In this document: in pieces, positions 21,698 to 37,100 of the stretch | How positions within the stretch are numbered: the stretch's first letter is position 1 | Layout of the letters: each line of letters opens with the position of its first letter | Origin: Salvelinus alpinus | Lineage: Eukaryota > Chordata > Actinopteri > Salmoniformes > Salmonidae | Length of the DNA stretch: 64,000 nt | Direction of reading: 5' to 3' | Assembly (NCBI RefSeq): GCF_045679555.1 | Contig: NC_092094.1 | Span: forward strand, 36,472,430-36,536,429 | Translations under genes and position numbers: made by a program | The notes under the pieces: generated by a model | The model's database searches: none | What the model was told of the DNA's origin: nothing | What the model saw: only the letters and a program-made list of their open reading frames with translations

Positions 21698-23125
21698 TTT
21701 ATTTTAGTGACAATAACACTGGTCAGACATAAATAATGAAATGAAGCTGACTCAAATCTGAGAAACTCAGAAGATTACAGTACACATAAATCATGATCAG
21801 ATTATTTCAGAGAATTGAGTACCATTCAAAAGAACATCAGATTAATTTGAATAGTGACATTGGGCAGAAAAAGATGACCGTTCCAGTAGTTCAAAATCAG
21901 TGTCTAATTAGAACAAGCAGATGCCTCCACCAAAAGAAAGGAGTTCCAACTCCTGGGACCACATGGGGCCAGAGATCTGCAACCTCAACAGAGCAGGTGA
22001 CTGAAAGGGTAAAACTTCTGACATGCTTTAGAATGTTTGGGGCCCTGCAGTCCATAATCTACAAGGTGGAACCCACCAGTAATCTTTTACAACACAAAGT
22101 AAAAACCATAAGTCAGTGGTTGGCTTGAGGGCAAGTCTGTGTTAGAGGTTGGCTGGACTCTGCTTTCCATGGCCCATCAGAAATGTACACCACTCAAAGT
22201 CAGAGGGCAATCTTAAGGTGCATTACATTTGACTTTCAATGAAGGTGAAGCACATGCGGGGGAATGTATACAAGGCAATGTGCAAGCAGCAAAACTCCCT
22301 TCATGCTCCTGAAATTGAGTCAAAACAGTATACTGTGTACAGCCCATAGATAAACATAGTTCAATTAAATGGTACAGCATTAGTGGGAGATGTGGCAGTT
22401 GATTGGTAGATGGTGGTCATCCGTTACAATAAATTACAACAGCAGAATAACATCCTTAGCACACATTGTGGCCAGTTGATAATCACAATCGTTGACTCCA
22501 TGCAGCGCATATCACCCCTCATAAAACAAGTGCCATGACTCCACTAGAATTACCTAGGCAGGTTCCACTGACAAAGTTTTTCAGCACCTGATATCTTTTT
22601 GAAAGATACTTTGTAAGTTAATCATTAATAATTCAGAGACGCATATTTCAATACAATTAACTGAAATAATTGTCTTAATCCTTATTACTTTGGTGTCCAT
22701 GTCACAACCAACAGTTGAGCACAGTTCTTTTAGAGACAGGGTGTGTTCAAACTAAGTGAGAGGACTTGCTGCAATATAGACACGATTCTAAACGTGTGCT
22801 TTCATTGGGAAGTGTGATCTATAAGATATTTTGATGTCTGAAAAAGATTCAAGAGTTCCTTGATTTTTTCTCCCAGGGAACCCACAATTTTTCCAGAGGA
22901 CTCACAATTAAAAGCCTAGTTAGATGGTCCAACATACAATATCTAGACAATGCCAACAGAAAATTACAACAGAAATAACCCTATGGTATCTTTACTTTTG
23001 AGTCTTTCCCTAAAGGAAAGCTGAGGAGAGAGTTAATTTTCATAAGGACGTATTTTCCTTGTCTGACTCTACCGCCCCTCTGTCCTCTGATGGTGACTAC
23101 GGTGTGTGACTCCTGGTCGACCATC
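21698..23125 (-). other. Probable got2 3' untranslated region
   Basis: The 1.4 kb after the got2 stop codon is free of recognised repeats and lacks other genes. A minus-strand AATAAA lies at 21698-21703. If it is used, the 3' untranslated region is about 1.4 kb. This is inference from position only. Confidence 0.4.
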
Positions 23126-26646
<3,521 letters not shown>

Positions 26647-26764
26647 TGCTGATATTCGAGACGACACGCACGGAAAGCTGTCTCCTGAGTTCTCCCACAC
26701 TGGACTAGCTAGTTGAAGTAGCTGTCAAAACCAGCACACCCCCACATGCTCGGCAGCGCAGACT

Positions 26765-28386
26765 GGTCTCATAGACTAGACGTAATATAGTAAATGTAAA
26801 TCCGGGACGTTCAATTTAGGCTGATATTGTTTGTTACGTTTGGTATGGTTAAATAATACAATCCAGGATTCCATTGAACATTTTTATGTGAGTAAAGTAC
26901 ATGTCTGATAAAACATGTATTGACAGGCCTGATGGAAATAGAACATCTTCGGTAAACTGTCTACAAAACTAAATATTTTAGATAATGTGGGATCTTTTTG
27001 TGTCTGTAATATTAATTATGCAAGAAATGTTGGTGGAAACGTTTTATGCGCAAATATTTAAATAATAACCATCATATCAAAGTAAACTTGGAGTCATGTG
27101 ATGACATGTTGTGTGGTCCCCCGAACTAAGACTCATCTGGAAAGCATGCATTATGCCATGTTCAAAACAACTGGGAACTGTGAACCTGGAACTGGAAAAT
27201 CTCCGACTTCCAACTTCAGCGCATTCAAAACAACTGGGAACTCGAGAAAAAATAACTCTGACAGGTAAATTTGTTTTGAAAGGTCATCCAACTCGGAATT
27301 CCATGGCGGGATCTCATGCCTCTTTCTAGAGCTCCGGCTTTCTGACCTGAAGATTACCGAGTTCATGATTCAACCAACATTTTTTCAGAGTTTCCAGTTG
27401 TTGAAAGCACCATTAGGCTACAGATGAAATAAGTTATGATGAACTTCACAGGTGGTGAAAGTGCAAGGTGATGAGCTTGATGCTCCTTTACAATAAATAT
27501 TGAGGGTCTTATTCTGGTGGCATGATAATCGATGCTTGGCTGCTTTTTGAAAAATACAAATAATCTAGCTCTTGTCCATAATAATCTCATCATGTAGGCT
27601 ATACGTGTGCTCTAGCCAACAACGTGCAGATAGTGCTGTTGGCTAGAGCACTCATGCCAAAACCAGAGTGGGCACACTTGCTATATAATGTATTTTTTTA
27701 CGTGAGAAAACCATCAGTTGAAAATGCGATGGAAACTCATTTAACTTGTGTTTTTTATTTGGTACATGGGAATTTAATGAGTCAATTTGATGGAAACACA
27801 TCTCTGGTGGGGAAATGTTTTTATGCAGATTTTAGAATATTTGCATGAATATCTTTCACCAATTGGATGGAAACCTAGCTATAGAAGGTTACTGAAGGCA
27901 AAAACAAAAATAAGGTGGCTGGTCGGGCTGGATAGGTGTGCGTATAATGTGAATGTCTAGCAATCCAAATATTTAATGTTGGAATCTCATCACAGACAAC
28001 TTTAGCTACTTTGCAACTACTTAGCATGTTAGCTAACCCTTCCCCTAAACCCTAACCTTAAGCCTTTAACTAACTCCTAACCTTAACCCTAACCTTAACA
28101 CCTAACCCTTAGTGCTAGCTAGCATTAATGTTAGCCACCTAACCACTAAGCTAACGTTAGCCACAACAATTTGGAATTCGTAACATATCATGCGTTTTGT
28201 ACATTCTTAACATATTGTACTTTTAGCAAATTCATAACATATTGTATGAATTGCAATTCGTAACATATAATACAAAATGGATGATGGACATCAACAAATT
28301 AATACATAACATATGAAATGTTCATGTCATACTAAATGGAGTGTCTAGGATTGACATGCAGAATAATACGAAATGCTCTGAGACCG
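26765..28386. repeat. Nested AT-rich repeat upstream of got2
   Basis: The outer unit starts with 'ggtctcatagactagacg' and ends near 28386 with 'cgaaatgctctgagacc'. It shares several blocks with 14035-14640. Between about 26860 and 27885 it is split by a second repeat containing 'ttggtggaaacg' and 'attggatggaaacc'-type ends. That insert holds a third unit ('aacaactgggaactcgaga', 'catccaactcggaatt', about 27160-27400) also present at 36300-36370. It has CCTAAC-rich stretches at 28040-28110. No coding content. It begins about 120 bp upstream of the got2 start codon. Confidence 0.65.
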
Positions 28387-28389
28387 TGG

Positions 28390-29589
28390 ATGATGCACAA
28401 ATACAAACATAATTTCAGCTGAATGCATGCAGTTGTGCAACTGACTAGGTATCTCCTTTCCCTTCCGTTCTGTAAAGGAGTGTCTCGGATTTACGTACAG
28501 AATAATACGAAATGCTGAGACCACGTTGCAGAAGCAGCGCCATGAAGAAGTGTTCAGTCTGAGTACACTGCAGGTTTGGGAGTAGCATGTAATATACAGT
28601 ATTGGCCACTTGGAGGCAAAACAACATCATTGTACTTCATCAAAAACAAGGTCTATGCAGAAGATTTCATAGTCAAATATATATATTTTTTATGCTATTG
28701 TATTTATTATTTATCAGCCCACCCAGTGTAATTACTTTAAATGTTGACATCTTAAATAAGTTGATAATCATCTCTTTATTGTCATTAAATTTCACTTCAA
28801 AGATTGAGTAGGCTATACAGAGCACAGCCCCACTGGAAATCAAGCACAGCCTTACCTGGAATGCTTTATTTGTTGGATGCATTCACTAAACGTGTTACCA
28901 TTGAAAATAAGTTTTATACCAATGCATGGAAATTATTACTGTATCTTACCATGTCTGGTATTTGCACAGTGTCTTTTAGTGTTTTCTCACTCCATTTTAC
29001 AAAAAATATATCCTTATGTTCAAGAATATTAGATGCAATATTAGTGCATAGTTTATAACTATGAAATAGTTGTGTGAATGTTTGTAAATGCAATAAAGAA
29101 GAAGAGATGTTTGGAGGACTTTTTTTATGCCTGAGCGATGACATTGCAGATTCAATTTGCATGCAGGAAGGCATGCAAATTGCAGGCAGGAAGTGCATTC
29201 TGCTGTGTATAGCAAAAGTGAGGTGTGAGTTAGGGTTGGTGTAGCAAGAGTGATTGTACGTCTTACCCTGAGAAGTCTTGCCCTTTCTTCTCCCATCCGT
29301 AATTCTAGCTCACCATCACTCTCACAAATTCCTCTCCTGTCTTCTCCCTTAGTCTGCTTCTCCTCACTGATTCAAACAGCAAGTCTGTTGTAAAGGCTTG
29401 TAGGTCCCCTAGGACATGGAAGCCAAAAAAATGGATCTTAGGAATAGCCATGGAAAAGCCCTGATACCACAATGAATGTGTAAACATAATCTATGTTAGG
29501 CTATTCCTTTGATATAATTGGATTTCCTTATTGCCTTTGTTGGGCACCATTATTATTTGGGATATTGTATCTCAACACACAAGCAGTTA
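28390..29589. other. Unassigned intergenic DNA
   Basis: The first 150 bp repeat the end of the neighbouring element ('agaataatacgaaatgctgag' at about 28498). Beyond that, no gene or repeat was recognised. The sequence ends at the CATAT target copy (29590-29594) of an LTR element. Confidence 0.5.
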
Positions 29590-29594
29590 CATAT

Positions 29595-31558
29595 TGTAAC
29601 GGCCGTCTGTTGAAGAAGGTGTGGACCAAAGCGCAGCGTGGTAAGTGTTCATGCTTTTTTATTCAAACTGAACACTGAGACAAAATAACCAAAAATAGAA
29701 CACGAAAACAGTTCTGTCTGGTACAGACACAAAACAGAAAATAACTACCCACAAAAACCATGTGGGAAAAAGCTACCTAAGTATGGTTCTCTGGTGCGGG
29801 ACGTAGACCCCGCTCCACCTCTGGCTTGGCCCACTTAGGTGGCGCCTCTAGAGCGGGGACCCTCGCCGCCAACCCCGGACTGGGGACCCTCGTAGCGGGC
29901 CTCGGGCTGGAGGGCGACTCTGGAGGCTCCGGGCTGGAGGGCGTCTCTGGAGGCCCCGGGCTGGAGGGCGTCTCTGGAGGCCCCGGGCTGGAGGGCGTCT
30001 CTGGAGGCCCCGGGCTGGAGGCCGTCTCTGGAGGCCCCGGGCTAGAGGCCGTCTCTGGAGGCCCCGGGCTAGAGGCCGTCTCTGGAGGCTCCGGGCTAGA
30101 GGCCGTCTCTGGAGGCTCCGGGCTAGAGGCCGTCTCTGGAGGCTCCGGGCTAGAGGCTTCGTGCCATGTCTCACCCCTGGAGGCTTCGTGCCATGTCTCA
30201 CCCCTGGAGGCTTCGTGCCATGTCTCACCCCTGGAGGCTTCGTGCCACGGATCACCACTGGAGGCTTCTTGCCATGGATCATCACTGGAGGCTTCGTGCC
30301 ATGGATCATCACTGGAGGCTTCGTGCCATGGATCACCACTGGAGGCTTCTTGCCATGGATCATCACTGGAGGCTTCGTGCCATGGATCATCACTGGAGTG
30401 GAGAGACACACAGGAGGCCTGGCTCTGGGAGCAGGCACAGGACACACCAGGCTGGGGAGACATGCAGGAGAATTAGTTCTTAGCACAGGCACAGGACTCA
30501 CCAGAATGGGGAGACATGCAGGAGGCCTTGTCCTTGGCCGAGGCACCGGACACACTGGGCCGTGGAGGCGCACTGGAGGTCTCGAGCTAAGAGCCTGTAC
30601 AACCCGTCCTGGCTGGATGGTGACTTTGGCCCTGCACGTGCGGGGCGCAGGCACAGGACGCACTGGGCTGTGCAGACGCACTGGAGACACAGTGCGCAGA
30701 GCCGGCGCAGGATATCCTGGGCCGTAGAGACGTACTGGAGGTCTGGAGAGCAGGGCTGGCACAATCCTTCCTGGCTGGATGCTCACCCTAGCCCGGCAGA
30801 TGTGGGGAGCTGTTATGTAGCGCACCGGGCTAAGAACGCGTACTGGAGACACCGTGCGCTCCATCACATAACACAGTGCCTGACCAGTACGACGCCCGCC
30901 ACGGTAAGCACGGGGAGTTGGCTCAGGTCTCCAACCTGACTCTGCCACACCCCCCGTGTGCCCCCCCCAAAAAATGTGGGCGCTGCCTCTCGGGCTTCCT
31001 TGCCAGCCGTGTTCGTCTCGCCGACTCCATCTTCCGGTATCCCTCTTCGCACTGCTCCATAGAATCCCAGGCGGGCTCTGGCACTCTCCCTGGTTCAAGC
31101 GACCACCTCTCTACCTCCTCCCAGGTTGTCTCATACCCCTGGCCACGCTGCTCCTCCTTACCACGCTGCTTGGTCCTTTGGTGGTGGATAGTTCTGTAAC
31201 GATCGTCTGTTGAAGAAGGTGTGGACCAAAGCGCAGCGTGGTAAGTGTTCATCTTTTTTTATTAAAACTGAACACTGAGACAAAATAACCAAAAATAGAA
31301 CAACACGAAAACAGTTCTGTCTGGTGCAGACACAAAACAGAAAACAACTACCCACAAAAACCATGTGGGAAAAAGCTACCTAAGTATGGTTCTCAATCAG
31401 AGACAACGATAGACAGCTGCCTCTGATTGAGAACCACACCCGGCCAAACAACAAAGAAATACAAAACATAGAAAATGAACATAGAATGCCCACCCAAATC
31501 ACACCCTGACCAAACCAAAATAGAGACATAAAAAGCTCTCTACGGTCAGGGCGTGACA
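29595..31558 (-). mobile_element. LTR retrotransposon, non-autonomous, proline-rich interior, older copy
   Basis: The element is bounded by TGTAACGG at 29595 and GCGTGACA at 31558, with a 5-bp target duplication CATAT (29590-29594 and 31559-31563). A full LTR occupies 31195-31558, and LTR sequence also begins at 29595. On the minus strand the interior codes for proline-rich tandem repeats of the same style as the 9371-12278 element (for example SPVRPVPAPRT), followed by arrays of short units between about 29880 and 30400. No polymerase or integrase is present. The element is broken, with at least one structural break, and is more diverged than the 9371 copy, so it is an older member of the same or a sister family. 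Confidence 0.82.
31195..31558 (-). repeat. LTR of the 29595-31558 element
   Basis: A 364-bp LTR with TGTAACGA and CGTGACA ends. It contains the family inverted repeat near 31390-31436 ('ttctcaatcagagaca ... tgcctctgattgagaa'). Confidence 0.82.
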
Positions 31559-31563
31559 CATAT

Positions 31564-31962
31564 ATAGGATCTTAATTTGAACTATATTGTCACAGCAAAA
31601 TAATCCTGCAGCAAAAGGATTTGAACGTTTAAACTAGGGGTATTCAACTCTACCGTAGGAGGTCCGGAGCCTGCTGGTTTTCTGTTCGACCTGATAATTA
31701 ATTGTACCCACCTGGTGTCCCAGGTTTAAATCAGTCCCAGGTTTGAGTTTGAGGGGTTTAAACCATAATATTTCTTGATCGTGGTTAGGATGTTAGCTGG
31801 CCAAAAGTAGGCTACATTAAAAGTGCAACACTGTTATTATAACAGTGTGCTAATGTGGGTTTTTAGTGAATTTATGTAAATCATGAGGCTCATCTGCATT
31901 TTCTGCGCTGCAGGAAAATTCTCAGAAACGAAAGAGTTACCAAATTAAGATCCTAAATTTGC
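31564..31962. mobile_element. MITE with GGATCTTAATTTG ends, carrying a nested insert
   Basis: The left end 'aggatcttaatttga' faces the right end 'caaattaagatcct'. The same non-coding family occurs at 50588-50836 and in part at 37681-37918. A second short repeat (31628-31765, from 'aaactaggggtattcaactc' through 'ggtccggagcctgctggtt' to 'gaggggtttaaacc') interrupts it. Confidence 0.75.
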
Positions 31963-34104
31963 ATGTGTTGAGATGGCCTAAGTCTTCCCAACATATTGCA
32001 TGACATTGCATTATGGGTATGTGGGAGGATAGTCCCTTAGGACAAAGACTGGGTTTGCCTATGTGCATTCATCAAAGCTGCAGTGGGATGCTTAGAAATG
32101 CCTCTGTTATGTGCTGATGGCATGTTGGCAGTGTAAAAATAAAATGATTGACTTAATTTACAGTTTGTTAGTTGTCCTGTGTCGGTTCAGTGATTAAATG
32201 GGCCAGGCCTCAATCTTTTCCCAATATGGTTTTGTTTTAATTGGGCACTGCCTGCATCTGTCTACCAGCTTGCCTCTTCCATCTACATCTGTAAATATTT
32301 CATTATTTTAAACCATCATGAAATGTAGCATTTCAAACTTGTTTGTATTTCTCACAGGGAGGGCCATCTACAGTGATGTGCAGAGAGATTATTATCTACT
32401 GTATTGTACAGTGAAAAGCTCATTTGTGAACAAGCTCAGTATTTATGTCTTAGTCACCAGTGTGTATTGGTGTTTGTGTGTGTGGTGTTCAGTGGATGTA
32501 CTTTAGGGAATTTAGGCAGGGACATCCATTCAATCACTATATAATTCTCAATAACTATATTTAAAGAGTTCATTAATAAAACACCAGGGTCCCATTCATA
32601 AAGTATACTGTATGCATACATCATGAGAGTCATCTTCAAATATGAAGCTGTTCACTCTTGTTCTCCTCTGCATGTGTTTGACATATTGTCATCATATCAG
32701 TTAGTATTTAAGATCAGGATGGTGATTGCAGATTCAATGAAGCTAAAACATGTCTATTTGAATCTTAATGATATTTTAACATAATAGCATACAATAATAT
32801 GTATCATAAATTATTACTTTTGGTCACTCTTTTCATTGACATCCCTACATGTGAAAACTATATGAAGATAAACCTGGTCATCATGAATTTGGAATACCTC
32901 TGCAGATAGTAAACTGAGGTAGCACTCTGACTAAATATAGACTAATATGGTTAGGGAGTGAGGGATTTGTATCTCACACACGCTTCTCTATTTGCAACAA
33001 GTCTTTGTTAATATGCATCTTATATAAATTACTACAACATAACACAAATGCTCATCTCTGTGCATTGCACGATGGATGAAAAAGCCAGTCTTTTCTTGCA
33101 AAACCTACCTTTCAATTAAACATTGAAATAGTAATGATTCATTGATAGGTATTTCTACAAGCTTGGCTGTGCGAGAGGGAAGTTTGACTGCTGAGTTATT
33201 GAGCTCGTTTTAAAAGAATCTGCACACAAATAGAGGGGATTTTCCTGGAAATATGTCCTACTTCAGAAATACCCATACAGGGAATTTAGGACTTGATGGA
33301 GATATTCTCTTATAATGACAATTTTTTTTTCGTGTTTCTGTGTGTGGTCGCAGTACCGTTCACTGTTATCTGGTTTGACAGTAGGGCTCTCCTTATTTTG
33401 TACCCACTCTCCACCCACTTCATCTTTTTAAATACTAATTGATACTAACATAAAACAGAGGGCATCTCAAAGTGTTTTTCCAAGACACTTTTTTCAAAGC
33501 AGCGTGTCAATATTCAATTGAATGGATTATAAATTCTAAGCACAAGGAGGGGTAACGAGCGAGGTGAACACAATGGGAAAGTCAAAATGAGAAAATCTTA
33601 ATCGTAAGATATCTTTAATTAATGCTTTCGATAATATCCTTATTATAACAGTATCAGCCAGAAAACCCAACATCAAAAATCTAAATGTAACAGGATAATA
33701 ATTTAACGATGAAACATCAGATCAAACAGAGAAAAAAGAGAGGAGAAAAGTCAAACCAAGCATTCAGAATAAATAATCGTATTATATTCATTTTCATTCC
33801 TCTCCTGTTCACATTGCAATCATAATTATCAGAAGTACCTTTATCATCTTTATTCATTTTGTTAAATGTAGAATTTGAGGGGCAACGTAAGAGCTGGGTC
33901 AGTCTGCAGGGACGAGTGGGGACAGGGGTTATGAGGGAGAGCTGGTTTGTGCTTCTCAGTTGCACATTCATTCAAAACTCATGAAGGGAGTGACCGGCAC
34001 ATGCACCAGGTTACAGTCGTCAAGCAGCTGGAGGTGGGTGTGATCTGGGGATGGGCAGATAAGGTCATGGAGGTCAAAAAACAGACAGCGATGGTTGTCA
34101 GGGT
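31963..34104. other. Intergenic DNA including the calb2 3' untranslated region
   Basis: No other gene was recognised. The end next to 34105 should be calb2 3' untranslated sequence. A minus-strand AATAAA at about 33852-33857 is a plausible signal, giving roughly 250 bp of untranslated region. Confidence 0.4.
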
Positions 34105-37100
34105 TCACAGCATGGGCTCCCTGCAGAGCACAATCTCCAGCTCGGAGCGGTACAACTTCCCCCCGTCCGACAGGGCCATGATGCTCTTCTTGTAGTCAAT
34201 CAGGTTTTTGGTGTCCACCTCCTGAGAGAAGATTAGAGAAGACAAGACACCATTAACTATACAGGTGCTTCTGTAATGACACATTATAATGATAAATTCA
34301 GCGTTACGTGGGAATGAGAGCTAAGCTTCAAACCTTCCATATTATCTCACCTTTTTGTTCTTTTCATAGAGGTCACGCAACAGAGCATCGAGCTCCTGCT
34401 CATCAATGTAGCCGTTTCCATCCTGTAAGAAAGAGGGGTAAAATGTATCATATACCTGCATTAGAATTGTTCTCAATTCCATACTTTCAATTGAAGTTTT
34501 AAAAAGTACACTTCCCTTGACATTTCACTTATGAATAAAAAATATGTACTGTATATGGCTGCTTTAGAGCAAAAGCTTTAAATGTATAAGGAGACATTGT
34601 GGAGGGGGAAGGGCCATGGTACTGAAGTTACAGTGGTAGGGTGTTTCTTTGAGAAGGCAGGGAAACACACTGTCTTGGTTGCGTGCTGTCAAACATTTTG
34701 TATTTTTCAAAGCTATGCACATTTTAATTTTGGCACTGTGAGCAATGTTAGTGTTCAGTTGACCTGCTCTTTCCATTATTTTTACCCATAATTCCATAGC
34801 AGTGACAGCAGCTGCCAGTGATTCAGCTGCAGGGTGGAGGTTGAAACAAACGCTGAAATAATTATGCACGTAAATGTTAGCATTTGACACACATCATGTG
34901 TACATGGACTGCGTTTCATTTATAATTGAGCGTCTGCCCCAGTCCTCTCAGCAAGCATCTAGTCCAGACATAGGCACGCAAAAAGCCCTCTGCTCTGCTG
35001 AAGCATTTCAATTTTACTCTCCATCATCACTTTCATTTCAGTCCACATTCCAAAACTTTCAGCATATTTTTTCAACTTAAGTCACAGGCTCTAACCTGTC
35101 ACTCAGAGAGTCTGTGAGCTATTTGGAGCCCTGCTAATAGTTGTCTTATGGATTGTTAGTACAATATTGTGAAACTGTTGTACGTGTAACCCTCAATAGA
35201 GAATAATGCATGCTCTTTTTGGAAAATGGAGCAACATACTTTAATTCAATAGAGAATAATGTATATGTAATGAAATATGTATCACAATACTGACATGTAG
35301 CCTACAAAGCAATGACGAAAAGAAATTAGCTGAGATACAGTGCCGGTTTTGAATTAGGCCAAATCAAATAGTCAATACATCAATCAATTCTAGGCGTATC
35401 AACAACACACAAGCGATACGAGTCGGTGTTTTACTTGTTTGAAGTCAGCTCCCTATCCACTACATGCCAAGCCAGATGTAATGCTATTATCCTAAGACAT
35501 TACTACATTGCACAACAGCAGTTTGATCCTGAAATCTGGCATCACCTGTCCACAAATGATGGAATACATGTTCAACCAACACTCAAACAAGAACAGCAGG
35601 TGTACCAATCAAGCTTATTTACCTACCCGGATGAGCGGAAAGACCACTGCTTTGCAGAGAGTGAAATCAGTCATAACAACAACTCAGAGTCATCCACCAA
35701 ACCTGATTGAAAGTTAAATACTGTACCTACAGCCAGTGGAGACCCACATTTTTAGCCTTTGTTTTCTTGAGTAAGGCAGCTTCAAAATGCAGATGTTTCA
35801 GCCTAGCTCAGTGCTTTCTGTGGTAGTGGAGCGGGCCAGCAGAAAAAAAGGAGCATTGCGCCGTGATTGGCTCAGTATTCTGTCACTCATGGGGACATTG
35901 CGCAAATGCCTAGCTTCAGTCCTTAAGTAAGGGTAGACATCCAAAATGTCAGCCCTTTGGGTCCTACCATAGAGTTCTATTACAAGTGACCTTCCAAGAA
36001 GGCTCAAGGTCATTGGCCACAGAACTTATGTCAAATCAGGTTATATCTACAGTAGCTTTGATTGGACTGATCATGTCAACATCATACTTTCAAAATCTTA
36101 GCTAGCAGTCATCATTGTGAATCAAGTCGACAATCTACTGGCAAATCCTTTCAATCCTTGTCATATGAAGAGAAATAATGCAGAAAAAATATAGATAAAT
36201 CGTTTGGTGCTCATCGGCCATTGGACATAAACATTAGACAACAAGTTGGAAATCAACAATGAGTTGTTTGGAAGGAATTGGTGACAGTGGCTAACCGCAA
36301 GCATTGCAACTGGGAAGTCAGACTGGGAAAATACGTTTTGAATGGTCATCCAACTCGGAATTGTAAATCTTTTTCTTTGATGACAAAATTTGCCAACGAA
36401 GCCGCACAACAAGATGAGTCCAAAAATGTCTTATATGCTGCTGCATAAATTATGTAATATGCCAGGGAGATATGCAGCCATATCACCAATGTTTTTTAAA
36501 AAGGCAGTAAACGAGGCTGAATGAACTGTTTCGCTGCCAGACAAGGCTCTGCTGAAAGCCAGGTGTAGCGGTGGTAAGGATTCACTCCATGATGCTGAAA
36601 AGAAAGCTCTGCTGTTGGGACAGCTTTATGTAGGCCCTAACAGTTTGTGGGCACCGTTTGTCACCGTTATAGTGCAATTAATGTATTGTTTAGTGTTGTG
36701 TTGTGTAGTGCATCTACAAATATTTGGCAGGGAGTTTGCCCCACCAAGATTTACATGCTAAAATCGCCACTGCCTACAGTATATAGCAAACTGTACCCTT
36801 TTACAATATCCATTCCCATATCTGAATGTACCTTGTCGTAGAATGCAAAGATAGCATTGAACTGCTCAGAGGTCAGTTTGATACCCTGTAAAACACATTT
36901 TGAAATAAAAACATATTATAACAGAGCAGCATGATGTTACTGAGTTAGATTGTGCAAGTTAATGATTGTGTTCTGAAATATCAAATGATCACATTGCTGG
37001 TATTTTTTCTGCCAAAATTACTGTGGAAAGGGATTTGTTTGAAGGAACTATCAGTTCCTCTTGCACACTCCTCACCTGGAACTTCAGTAAGAAATTTTCC

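Noticed and set aside
28040-28110. CCTAA-rich stretch resembling interstitial telomere repeat
   Set aside because: Units are irregular, and the same tract occurs in the related repeat at about 14270-14330; it belongs to that repeat family.
29848-31098. A 416-codon minus-strand open frame looking like a proline-rich or mucin-like host protein
   Set aside because: It lies wholly inside an LTR element with target duplications and resembles the interior of the 9371-12278 element; it is transposon sequence.
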